In this document: one piece after another, positions 1-5,950 of the stretch
Numbering within the stretch: position 1 is the stretch's first letter
How the letters are laid out: every line of letters starts with the position of its first letter
Source: an uncultured Odoribacter sp.
Lineage (GTDB): Bacteria; Bacteroidota; Bacteroidia; Bacteroidales; Marinifilaceae
Reading direction: 5' to 3'
Length of the DNA: 14,331 nt
Assembly (NCBI GenBank): GCA_947039985.1
Contig: CAMRAP010000019.1
Coordinates: 1 to 14,331 of the forward strand
Position numbers and translations under genes: made by a program
Notes under the pieces: generated by a model
What the model saw: the letters and a program-made list of their open reading frames with translations, nothing else
Databases searched by the model: none
What the model was told of the DNA's origin: nothing

Positions 1-693
1 GCTCAATTGGGTATTTATTACGCAAACACAAAAATAGCCGTTGTTATGATTATGTTTACCCAAGCATTTCGCTATGCCTATGAACCCTTTATTTTTGCCA
101 AAACAAAGGGAGAGGATAAACGGAGCACTTACGCACTTGCCATGAAATATTTCATCATCATAGATCTATTGATTTTCTTAGGTGTCATGTTTTTTCTTGA
201 CATCATTAAATACTTTATAGATCCAGCTTACTTTGCAGGACTAAAAGTGGTTCCCATCATCATGCTTGCAGATATTTTTGCAGGCGTATTCTTTAACCTT
301 TCACTTTGGTATAAACTGACAGACCGCACTCAATGGGGGGTGTACTTTTCATTGATCGGTTTAATTATCATTGTCAGTATGAATGTCACCCTAGTTCCCC
401 ATTTTGGATATATGGCTTGTGCATGGGCGGCATTTTGCTGCTATTTTGTTATGATGTTCCTCTCTTGGATCTTTGGGCAAAAATATTACCCCATCAATTA
501 CAACTTAAAATCCATTGGAAAATATATTGCTTTGGCAACAGTGCTATACGTGATAGGAATGTGGGTCGAAATAGATCATATAATTCTACGATTAGGATTC
601 CGTAGTCTCCTATTATTGGTATATATCACCTACCTCATCAAACATGATTTACCTTTAAATCAAATCCCATTCATCAAACGCTTTTTCAAGTAA
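1..693 (+). CDS. Oligosaccharide/lipopolysaccharide flippase, C-terminal part (5' end outside window)
   Basis: This is the last 230 codons of a polytopic membrane protein that is open at the left edge. The reading frame runs back to base 1 (A-Q-L-G-I-Y-Y...), so the true start lies upstream. Several hydrophobic segments alternate with short basic loops. The stretch with 'FRYAYEPFIFAK' followed by a hydrophobic helix resembles the C-terminal half of Wzx/MOP-superfamily polysaccharide flippases as found in Bacteroidota. Family members move lipid-linked oligosaccharides across the inner membrane for LPS, O-antigen or capsule assembly; the substrate cannot be told from sequence. The tail ends in a basic segment (IKRFFK), which fits a cytoplasmic C-terminus. 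The rhomboid gene follows after 50 bases on the same strand with no terminator seen between, so co-transcription is possible. A MurJ- or MATE-like relative is the main alternative. Confidence 0.8.
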   Translation, partial: AQLGIYYANTKIAVVMIMFTQAFRYAYEPFIFAKTKGEDKRSTYALAMKYFIIIDLLIFLGVMFFLDIIKYFIDPAYFAGLKVVPIIMLADIFAGVFFNLSLWYKLTDRTQWGVYFSLIGLIIIVSMNVTLVPHFGYMACAWAAFCCYFVMMFLSWIFGQKYYPINYNLKSIGKYIALATVLYVIGMWVEIDHIILRLGFRSLLLLVYITYLIKHDLPLNQIPFIKRFFK

Positions 694-743
694 CTGACAA
701 AAACATCTCTTAAAAGTATCATCTCTTTCCAAGCTATTTAATC

Positions 744-1301
744 ATGAAAAAACAAACAAAAATACCAGCGATACTCGTCTTGTCCGCCATTATGCTGATT
801 TGCCTTGCCATTGATTTTATCACAGGTGGTATGTTAAATAACTGGTTCGGGATAGTTCCTAGAGATAGTGATTATCTATTGGGTATTTTAATGCACCCTT
901 TTGCCCACTTTGGAATAAACCATTTCATCAGTAATTTCACTGTATTTATCGTTCTTGGTTTCTTTCTAAGACTCTCCTATTCAAACACTCAAATCTACCT
1001 TCTATTTTTTTCCTTGGCAATACTTGGAGGTCTATTTACTTGGATATTTGCAAGTAGAGGCCTGCATGGTGGTGCCAGTGGAGTTGTTTTTGGCATGTGG
1101 TCATCATTGATCACCTTCGCCATAAAAAGAAGAAAAATAAAAGATATTATTATTGGGATTATAATAGCAGTCATGTATGGTGCAAGCTTTATTCTTGGGG
1201 TAATACCCCAAAGATACATCTCATTTGAAGGTCATTTTTTCGGAATTGTAGCTGGTGTATTGATTGCACTAATTACAATTAAATTTGAAAAAAAGAAATA
1301 G
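744..1301 (+). CDS. Rhomboid-family intramembrane serine protease
   Basis: This is a 185-residue integral membrane protein with about six hydrophobic helices and almost no soluble domain, the minimal rhomboid core. The family signatures are all present. A TM2 segment carries H51, H55, H60 and N64, the same spacing as H141/H145/H150/N154 of E. coli GlpG. The GASG motif places the nucleophile at S112. The last helix carries the catalytic base at H164 in an EGHFFG context, 52 residues after the serine (53 in GlpG). The protein is therefore predicted to be catalytically active, cleaving transmembrane substrates within the inner membrane. Substrates are unknown. The ATG at 744 is followed at once by a basic MKKQTK and then the first helix, which supports this start. 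It lies 50 bases after the flippase gene and converges with the cobalamin adenosyltransferase gene. Confidence 0.88.
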   Translation: MKKQTKIPAILVLSAIMLICLAIDFITGGMLNNWFGIVPRDSDYLLGILMHPFAHFGINHFISNFTVFIVLGFFLRLSYSNTQIYLLFFSLAILGGLFTWIFASRGLHGGASGVVFGMWSSLITFAIKRRKIKDIIIGIIIAVMYGASFILGVIPQRYISFEGHFFGIVAGVLIALITIKFEKKK

Positions 1302-1306
1302 GAAGC

Positions 1307-1344
1307 AATAAGGAAAACATCCCTATATAAACAAATACCTTATT
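1307..1344. terminator. Possible weak shared terminator between convergent genes
   Basis: AATAAGG at 1307-1313 can pair with CCTTATT at 1338-1344 across a long 24-base loop, and the right arm is followed by TT. It lies between the 3' ends of the rhomboid and adenosyltransferase genes and overlaps the stop codon of the latter. The stem is short and AT-rich, so this is only a candidate. Confidence 0.25.
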
Positions 1345-1891
1345 TTCGAGGCTCCCACTTTACCTCCTCCACGCCCAAATCATGTGAGATTTTGCGAGAT
1401 AAGATAAACAGATAATCAGACAGACGATTGACATATTTTACCAAGAGATCGTCAACCGCTGTCTCTGTAGATAAATCTAGAATTCTTCGCTCTGCCCTGC
1501 GACATACAGTACGGGCTATGTGGCAAAACGATACAACTTGACTACCACCTGGTAAAAGAAAATATTTCAGCGGAGGAACTGCGGCATCCATCCGATCAAT
1601 AGCCTCTTCTAAAAATAAAATATCCTCTTCTTTTACACCTAAAGTTAGCTTTACATTTGACAGAATAGAGTCAGTAGCTAAATTCCCACCAAGCTCAAAA
1701 AGATGAGCTTGAATGACTATTAATTCATTTACAATTTGTTCACCAATAACAAAAGAACGAATCATTCCGATATGGCTATTCAACTCGTCAATAGTTCCGT
1801 AAGCTTCCAAACGAACACTATTTTTTGCTACTCTACTACCCCCTATTAATGAGGTCATTCCCTGATCGCCAGTCTTGGTATATATTTTCAT
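1340..1891 (-). CDS. PduO-type cob(I)alamin adenosyltransferase
   Basis: This enzyme transfers the 5'-deoxyadenosyl group of ATP to cob(I)alamin (or cobyrinic acid a,c-diamide), making the coenzyme B12 form used by enzymes such as methylmalonyl-CoA mutase. It belongs to the PduO/MMAB trimeric family. The N-terminal ATP-binding signature IYTKTGDQG is at residues 3-11, followed by the AYGTIDELN block. The RTVCRRAERR helix is at about 127-136, and YVNRLSDYLF at 153-162 holds the family's conserved Asn and Asp. About 183 residues is normal for the family. I take the ATG at 1891 (MKIYTKTGD) as start; a GTG two codons upstream at 1897 is in frame and also possible. It begins 12 bases after the stop of the methyltransferase-like gene on the same strand, so the two are probably one operon. 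No corrinoid biosynthesis gene is nearby, which would fit salvaged B12. Confidence 0.93.
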   Translation of the reverse strand: MKIYTKTGDQGMTSLIGGSRVAKNSVRLEAYGTIDELNSHIGMIRSFVIGEQIVNELIVIQAHLFELGGNLATDSILSNVKLTLGVKEEDILFLEEAIDRMDAAVPPLKYFLLPGGSQVVSFCHIARTVCRRAERRILDLSTETAVDDLLVKYVNRLSDYLFILSRKISHDLGVEEVKWEPRK

Positions 1892-1903
1892 ATTCACATT
1901 GAT

Positions 1904-2476
1904 TTATATCATCAAATTATATCTCCCCTTTTGAATGTTATCATCAAATAAGAGTATTCCATACCACATCATATCCACCGACACTTTCGCTTTACTCTGA
2001 TGTTCTCGCCAAATACGTCCATTCAAGGCGTCCTTGTGAATATCTGCAATCAATAAGCACTTACCCGAAAAATTCAATTCTGTTGCTAGTAATTTATCCT
2101 GTTGAAACACCTGTTTTGCCTTACGACCAATATAAATAAAGTCAGCCTTTTCCAAATCTTCCAAACAATTACTCTGGCAACAATCTTTACCATATTCCAA
2201 AGACAAATACGCAGAATATAGTTCAGCATGTTTTCCAATACAAATAATAGATTGTACCCTTAGAAAACGAATCAACCGCGACAGCAGTCGAAATACTTTT
2301 CGCCCCCTATTATTCAATGCCCTGTCTTTTTCTAAAGCTTCAGGATAAGTAAATCGCTTCTCTTTATCCCGTATCACATTTAAAATCAGATTAAACATAA
2401 AAGGAGAATGTACCCCATACCCTCTTTTATGCCTAAAACGTACGACATGCTTTATTCGTTCCTTTATATATCCCAT
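1904..2476 (-). CDS. Methyltransferase-like protein of the Bacteroidota 'GVHSPF' family, SAM motif degenerate
   Basis: This 190-residue soluble protein has a very basic N-terminus (about residues 5-18) followed by GYGVHSPFMF at 19-28. That block is, as I recall it, typical of a Bacteroidota family annotated as class I SAM-dependent or O-methyltransferase-like. The C-terminal 'VSVDMMWYGILLF' block (about 165-177) also matches the end of that family. Between them, the strand expected to carry the SAM-binding motif I reads IICIGKHAELYSAY (77-90): only one glycine is left of the usual GxGxG-type loop. The later strands IYIG (114-117) and IADIH (143-147) preserve a Rossmann-like rhythm. The protein is somewhat shorter than I would expect of active members. 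It may be a pseudoenzyme or bind something else. It is the first gene of a probable operon with the cobalamin adenosyltransferase. The family assignment rests on memory of motifs, so the function is unproven. Confidence 0.65.
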   Translation of the reverse strand: MGYIKERIKHVVRFRHKRGYGVHSPFMFNLILNVIRDKEKRFTYPEALEKDRALNNRGRKVFRLLSRLIRFLRVQSIICIGKHAELYSAYLSLEYGKDCCQSNCLEDLEKADFIYIGRKAKQVFQQDKLLATELNFSGKCLLIADIHKDALNGRIWREHQSKAKVSVDMMWYGILLFDDNIQKGRYNLMI

Positions 2477-2498
2477 TTCATAACAATCTTTACTTTGA

Positions 2499-2506
2499 CA
2501 AAAATA
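2499..2506 (-). promoter_or_regulatory. Candidate -7 box for the methyltransferase-like/adenosyltransferase unit
   Basis: Read on the minus strand this is TATTTTTG, which fits the Bacteroidota -7 consensus TAnnTTTG, 22 bases upstream of the ATG at 2476. No convincing -33 TTTG lies at the proper distance, and the region is AT-rich, so chance is possible. Confidence 0.35.
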
Positions 2507-2549
2507 ATATTTTTTTGCAATTTATTTTTCTCTACCATAAAAAACATCT

Positions 2550-2557
2550 TAACTTTG
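2550..2557 (+). promoter_or_regulatory. Candidate -7 box of the recG promoter
   Basis: TAACTTTG matches TAnnTTTG, 29 bases before the recG ATG. A T-rich stretch at 2525-2529 sits where a -33 element would be, about 20 bases upstream, but it lacks the G. The predicted leader is about 20-25 bases long. Confidence 0.45.
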
Positions 2558-2586
2558 AGGCTTATTACAACCGCTGGCATTATTAA

Positions 2587-4686
2587 ATGGAACTTTCAAG
2601 CCTAAATATTAAATTCCTTCCTGGAGTTGGAGAAAAAAAAGCAGCAACATTACTTGAAGAGCTCGATATTCAAAGTTTTGAGGATATGTTATATCATATT
2701 CCTTACAGATACATTGACAGAACCAAGATATACAAAATTGCCGACTTAAATAAGAAGCTACCCTATATTCAACTGAAGGCAAAAATAACGAATCTGCAAA
2801 GCGTGGGTGTAGGTAGCTCATCCCGCATGACTGCTACAGCCTACGATGAAACTGGCTCTGTAGAATTAGTCTGGTTTAAAGGCTTTAAGTTTCTAGCTAG
2901 TCAAATCGAAGCAGAAAAGGAGTATTTGATTTTCGGACAACCCTCTGAATTTAACCGAAAAATCAATATTGTTCATCCCGAGATCGACAATTTCGAAAAA
3001 GCATCCAAGCTATTGGTCGGCTTCCAATCCATCTATTCCACAACAGAAAAGATGAAAAAAGCTTTTCTAAACTCTAAATCAATTGGCAAGATTCAGGATG
3101 CTATTTTTAAAACCATCAAACACAAAATACCCGAAACACTACCGGCTTGGTTTCTTCAAAAGCATAAATTGCTCTTTCTACACGATTCTCTGTATAATGT
3201 CCATTTCCCAGAATCTCAAAACACCTTAGAAAAAGCGATTTACCGCCTTAAATTTGAGGAGCTTTTTTATATTCAGCTAAATATTTTAAAGCTGAAGTAT
3301 AAACGAAAAAAATACTTCAAAGGGAATGTATTTACAACAGTAGGGGAATATTTTAATACCTTTTATAATCAATATCTTCCTTTTGAATTAACGAATGCAC
3401 AAAAGCGTGTCATAAAAGAGCTACGGCAAGATTGCGGGAGTGGAAAGCAAATGAATCGACTCCTACAAGGAGATGTGGGGAGTGGAAAAACGCTCGTCGC
3501 AGTTATGGGGATGCTGATTGCTTTAGACAACTATTTCCAAACTTGCTTGATGGCTCCAACTGAAATATTAGCAAAACAGCATTATGAAACGATATCCGAA
3601 ATGCTTAAAGAGATGGGAATTACCGTTGCCTTATTGACTGGTTCCACCCGCAAAAAAGAAAGAGAACGTATTCATCAAGGATTACTCGATGGCTCTATAC
3701 AAATACTGATTGGCACACATGCCTTATTGGAAAATGTGGTCTCATTTCAAAATATTGGATTGGCTATTATCGATGAACAACATCGATTTGGAGTTGCTCA
3801 ACGTGCAAAACTTTGGCAAAAAAATACGACACCACCTCATGTTTTTGTCATGACAGCAACCCCTATTCCTCGTACTTTGGCCATGACTCTATATGGAGAT
3901 CTCGACGTTTCTGTTATTGATGAACTCCCCCCAGGTCGCAAACCCATCACCACTCAACACGTTTTCGAAAAAAAACGAATAGAAGTGTTCCACTTTATTG
4001 AAAAAGAGCTTGAAAAAGGTCGACAAGCATATGTCGTTTTCCCCCTCATCTCTGAATCAGAAAAATTTGATTTTCGGGATTTAGAAGCAGGTTTCGAGGA
4101 ACTCAATAACTATTTTTTACCCAAAGGATACAAAGTAGGCATGGTACACGGCAAGATGAAGCCTGCTGAAAAGGAGCATGAGATGCACCGTTTTGTTACA
4201 GCTGAAACAAAAATATTAGTCTCTACAACCGTTATAGAAGTTGGGGTAAATGTACCGAATGCCTCCGTTATGCTAATTGAAAGTGCCGAACGTTTCGGTC
4301 TGTCGCAACTACACCAATTACGTGGACGTGTTGGACGAGGAGCAGATCAATCCTACTGCATACTGATGACTTCCTACAAGATTTCCAATGATTCACGTCA
4401 ACGAATCGAAACCATGGTGGCTACCAATGATGGATTCGAAATTGCCGAAGCTGATTTAAAACTCCGAGGACCTGGCGACCTAGAAGGTACTCAACAAAGT
4501 GGCTTAGCCTGTAGCCTTAAAATTGCCAATCTAGGGAAAGATCTCTTAATACTAAACGAAGTCTCTCGAATTGCAAACGAAATTCTAGCACAAGACCCCG
4601 ATTTAGAAGAAGAAGAGCACCAACTTTTTGCATCGCAGATTAAACGATTATTCAAAACTCGAATCACTTGGCGCTATATTAGCTAA
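2587..4686 (+). CDS. recG: ATP-dependent DNA helicase RecG
   Basis: RecG is a double-strand DNA translocase that remodels stalled replication forks and branch-migrates Holliday junctions. The length of 699 residues fits the family (E. coli 693). The N-terminal part contains the helix-hairpin-like 'LPGVGEKKA' and then the wedge/OB-fold region (about 55-155) that grips forks. The helicase core follows: Walker A GDVGSGKT at 295-302; the DEQH box at 396-399 followed by RFG, the hallmark RecG/Mfd form; motif III TATPIPRT at 423-430, also RecG-like; and motif VI RGRVGRG at 579-585. The C-terminal 'DLKLRGPGDLEGTQQSG' block is the RecG TRG-region signature. The gene is transcribed away from the methyltransferase-like gene and ends in its own terminator. 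No defects were seen and all key residues are present. Confidence 0.98.
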   Translation: MELSSLNIKFLPGVGEKKAATLLEELDIQSFEDMLYHIPYRYIDRTKIYKIADLNKKLPYIQLKAKITNLQSVGVGSSSRMTATAYDETGSVELVWFKGFKFLASQIEAEKEYLIFGQPSEFNRKINIVHPEIDNFEKASKLLVGFQSIYSTTEKMKKAFLNSKSIGKIQDAIFKTIKHKIPETLPAWFLQKHKLLFLHDSLYNVHFPESQNTLEKAIYRLKFEELFYIQLNILKLKYKRKKYFKGNVFTTVGEYFNTFYNQYLPFELTNAQKRVIKELRQDCGSGKQMNRLLQGDVGSGKTLVAVMGMLIALDNYFQTCLMAPTEILAKQHYETISEMLKEMGITVALLTGSTRKKERERIHQGLLDGSIQILIGTHALLENVVSFQNIGLAIIDEQHRFGVAQRAKLWQKNTTPPHVFVMTATPIPRTLAMTLYGDLDVSVIDELPPGRKPITTQHVFEKKRIEVFHFIEKELEKGRQAYVVFPLISESEKFDFRDLEAGFEELNNYFLPKGYKVGMVHGKMKPAEKEHEMHRFVTAETKILVSTTVIEVGVNVPNASVMLIESAERFGLSQLHQLRGRVGRGADQSYCILMTSYKISNDSRQRIETMVATNDGFEIAEADLKLRGPGDLEGTQQSGLACSLKIANLGKDLLILNEVSRIANEILAQDPDLEEEEHQLFASQIKRLFKTRITWRYIS

Positions 4687-4734
4687 AAAAAATACACCCC
4701 AAAAGCCATATAAAACTTTGAGGTGTATTTTTAT
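4685..4734. terminator. Intrinsic terminator after recG, probably bidirectional
   Basis: The arm AAAAATACACC-C-CAAAAG (about 4687-4705) pairs with CTTTGAGGTGTATTTTT (4717-4732) with one mismatch and a small bulge around a short AT-rich loop. The right arm ends in a T run, and the left arm begins with an A run that is a T run on the other strand. It can therefore serve both recG and the convergent lipoprotein gene ending at 4754. Confidence 0.8.
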
Positions 4735-4753
4735 AACAAGAAAATTCAAACTA

Positions 4754-5188
4754 TTATTGAACAGCCATCAATTTATTCTCTCCATCCATATGATACCATT
4801 TGTTCTCTTCTGGGAAATACCTGAAATCAGCCTCTTCTTCTGATCCTTTTTGAGCAACAGTCATATTATTTTTAGTTTTAATGATCTGATACTTCTGACC
4901 TTTGTGATTTACTTCTACCTCTTCCATATCACCATCTTGCATAGCAATTGGATTGTTCCCCCCCCAAAATTCGATCGAGTTGAAAATCAAGACATCTCCA
5001 AGAGTACATATTTCATATACTGGAATAATACATAACCCTAAAAACACCAATTCATTGATCATTTTCTTATCAGACACTTCACTGTTCCATCCATGCAGCT
5101 TAGTTGTTAAACGGAAAGGTCCGTAACAAGATGTAGTAGTTATAACCACTAACAATACAGCCATTACTTTCATCATTCTCTTTTTCAT
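4754..5188 (-). CDS. DUF3332-family lipoprotein
   Basis: This 144-residue protein has a basic N-terminus (MKKRMMK), a hydrophobic segment (8-16) and a TTTSC motif with the cysteine at 21. That fits a signal peptidase II lipobox, loosely as is common in Bacteroidota. The mature part contains 'FIELD-like' conserved blocks: a predicted hydrophobic segment with 'IPVYEICTLGDVLIFNSIEFW' features at about 55-75 and then GGNNPI, which I recognise as the DUF3332 pattern. The C-terminal half is charged and hydrophilic. Function is unknown. It is predicted to be membrane-anchored through a lipid, with a possible second membrane-associated stretch in the middle. The gene contains a run of eight G on its coding strand (bases 4958-4965), covering codons Trp-Gly-Gly of the conserved motif. 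A -7 promoter box lies about 50 bases upstream, so it is probably transcribed alone. Confidence 0.8.
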   Translation of the reverse strand: MKKRMMKVMAVLLVVITTTSCYGPFRLTTKLHGWNSEVSDKKMINELVFLGLCIIPVYEICTLGDVLIFNSIEFWGGNNPIAMQDGDMEEVEVNHKGQKYQIIKTKNNMTVAQKGSEEEADFRYFPEENKWYHMDGENKLMAVQ

Positions 5189-5236
5189 TCTTTTGACATT
5201 TAAAATTTACAAAAATATTTCATCTTTTCTTACGTA

Positions 5237-5244
5237 CAAAGATA
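5237..5244 (-). promoter_or_regulatory. Candidate -7 box for the DUF3332 lipoprotein gene
   Basis: On the minus strand this reads TATCTTTG, a full TAnnTTTG match, 48 bases upstream of the ATG at 5188. No good -33 TTTG is visible; the upstream side is a homopolymer-rich AT stretch. The predicted leader is about 40 bases. Confidence 0.5.
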
Positions 5245-5359
5245 GGTTTTTGTTTTTTATTTTTTTGCCTTCAATACCAAACTTTTAAACTGCCTCAGCA
5301 CATTTTCTATTCAGATATATACTATTGATTCATGAAAGCTTTATTTTACTGCATCTTTA

Positions 5360-5391
5360 CTTGCATATAAAAACAATCTTTCTTACATTTG
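5360..5391 (+). promoter_or_regulatory. rplS promoter (Bacteroidota sigma-ABfr type)
   Basis: CTTG at 5360-5363 and TACATTTG at 5384-5391 are separated by 20 bases, which matches the -33 TTTG / -7 TAnnTTTG arrangement. Transcription would start near 5398, giving an rplS leader of about 80 bases. Confidence 0.75.
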
Positions 5392-5404
5392 CACCCTGTT
5401 AAAA

Positions 5405-5449
5405 GGATGGAGTCTCTTATACCGAAGTCTCTGTGATAATACTCTGTCC
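5405..5449 (+). promoter_or_regulatory. Foldable 5' leader of rplS, candidate autoregulatory element
   Basis: Bases 5405-5413 (GGATGGAGT) pair with 5441-5449 (ACTCTGTCC) in a continuous nine-base helix, seven Watson-Crick pairs and two adjacent G-U type wobbles. It starts only a few bases after the predicted transcription start. TTAT (5417-5420) can pair with ATAA (5436-5439) to extend it across an internal loop, leaving an ACCGAAGTC apical region. AGTCTCT occurs twice inside (5411-5417 and 5426-5432). A helix there in a ribosomal-protein mRNA suggests binding by L19 or another regulator, but covariation has not been tested. Confidence 0.4.
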
Positions 5450-5477
5450 GAGAAATGAATTTATAAAAATTAGAATA

Positions 5478-5831
5478 ATGGATTTAATTAAAATTGCTGA
5501 GCAAGCATTTGCTCCTGAAACCCCAGTTGAGCATCCTTCATTCCATTCTGGTGACACTATTAGTGTTCACTATAGAATTATCGAAGGTAGTAAGGAACGT
5601 GTTCAAGTATTCCGTGGAGTAGTTATCCAGATTAAAGGAACAGGATGCACTAAAATGTTTACCGTTCGTAAAATGTCTGGAAGTGTTGGAGTTGAAAGAA
5701 TTTTCCCAGTAAACTCTCCTTTTATCAAACAAATTGAAATCAATAAATTTGGTAAAGTTAGACGTGCTAGAATTTATTACTTCCGTAAATTGACTGGTAA
5801 GAAAGCTAAAATTAAAGAAAGAAGATTTTAA
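5478..5831 (+). CDS. rplS: 50S ribosomal protein L19
   Basis: This 117-residue basic protein of the large subunit lies at the 30S-50S interface. The sequence is a clear L19: 'HPSFHSGDTISVHYRI' near the N-terminus, 'VFRGVVIQIKG' and 'FTVRKMSGSVGVERIFP' in the middle, and the C-terminal 'GKVRRARIYYFRKLTGKKAK' region. The start is the ATG at 5478 (MDLIKIAEQAF), which matches the family N-terminus. A GTG at 5433 in the same frame would add 15 residues unlike any L19 and falls inside the predicted leader helix, so I reject it. The gene stands alone between its own promoter and terminator, not in the rpsP-rimM-trmD-rplS operon found in many other bacteria. A three-codon open frame (5455-5466) precedes it in the leader, probably by chance. 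Confidence 0.98.
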   Translation: MDLIKIAEQAFAPETPVEHPSFHSGDTISVHYRIIEGSKERVQVFRGVVIQIKGTGCTKMFTVRKMSGSVGVERIFPVNSPFIKQIEINKFGKVRRARIYYFRKLTGKKAKIKERRF

Positions 5832-5850
5832 TCTCTCTTCAATAAATAAT

Positions 5851-5878
5851 AAAAGCTCTGCAATTGCAGAGCTTTTTT
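5851..5878 (+). terminator. Intrinsic terminator of rplS
   Basis: AAAAGCTCTGC at 5851-5861 pairs perfectly with GCAGAGCTTTT at 5866-5876 around an AATT loop, followed by more T. This is a strong rho-independent terminator 20 bases after the rplS stop codon. Confidence 0.92.
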
Positions 5879-5894
5879 ATTTTATATATATTTG
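5863..5894 (+). promoter_or_regulatory. Candidate promoter of the phospho-sugar mutase gene, overlapping the rplS terminator
   Basis: TATATTTG at 5887-5894 is a full -7 match. ATTG at 5863-5866 lies 20 bases upstream, in the loop and first base of the right arm of the rplS terminator. Transcription would start near 5901, about 50 bases before the mutase ATG. The -7 box is convincing; the -33 is one mismatch off and may be chance. Confidence 0.5.
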
Positions 5895-5950
5895 CCAATG
5901 CGCTTATAGCAAAAGCATCATTTAATGATTAGAATTCAAACAAATATATT

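Noticed and set aside
1895..1899. GTG (1897) or out-of-frame ATG (1899) as start of the adenosyltransferase
   Set aside because: The ATG at 1891 directly precedes the conserved KIYTKTGD block; the ATG at 1899 is in another frame. The GTG remains a minor alternative.
2500..2530. AT-rich homopolymer stretch as a possible replication or integration site
   Set aside because: It is an ordinary AT-rich divergent promoter gap with no repeats, DnaA boxes or integrase nearby.
5433..5477. GTG start extending rplS by 15 residues
   Set aside because: The added residues are unlike L19 N-termini, and the GTG lies inside the predicted leader helix; the ATG at 5478 gives the normal protein.
5832..5950. Possible small RNA between rplS and the mutase gene
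   Set aside because: The only structure is the rplS terminator; the rest is accounted for by the mutase promoter and leader.
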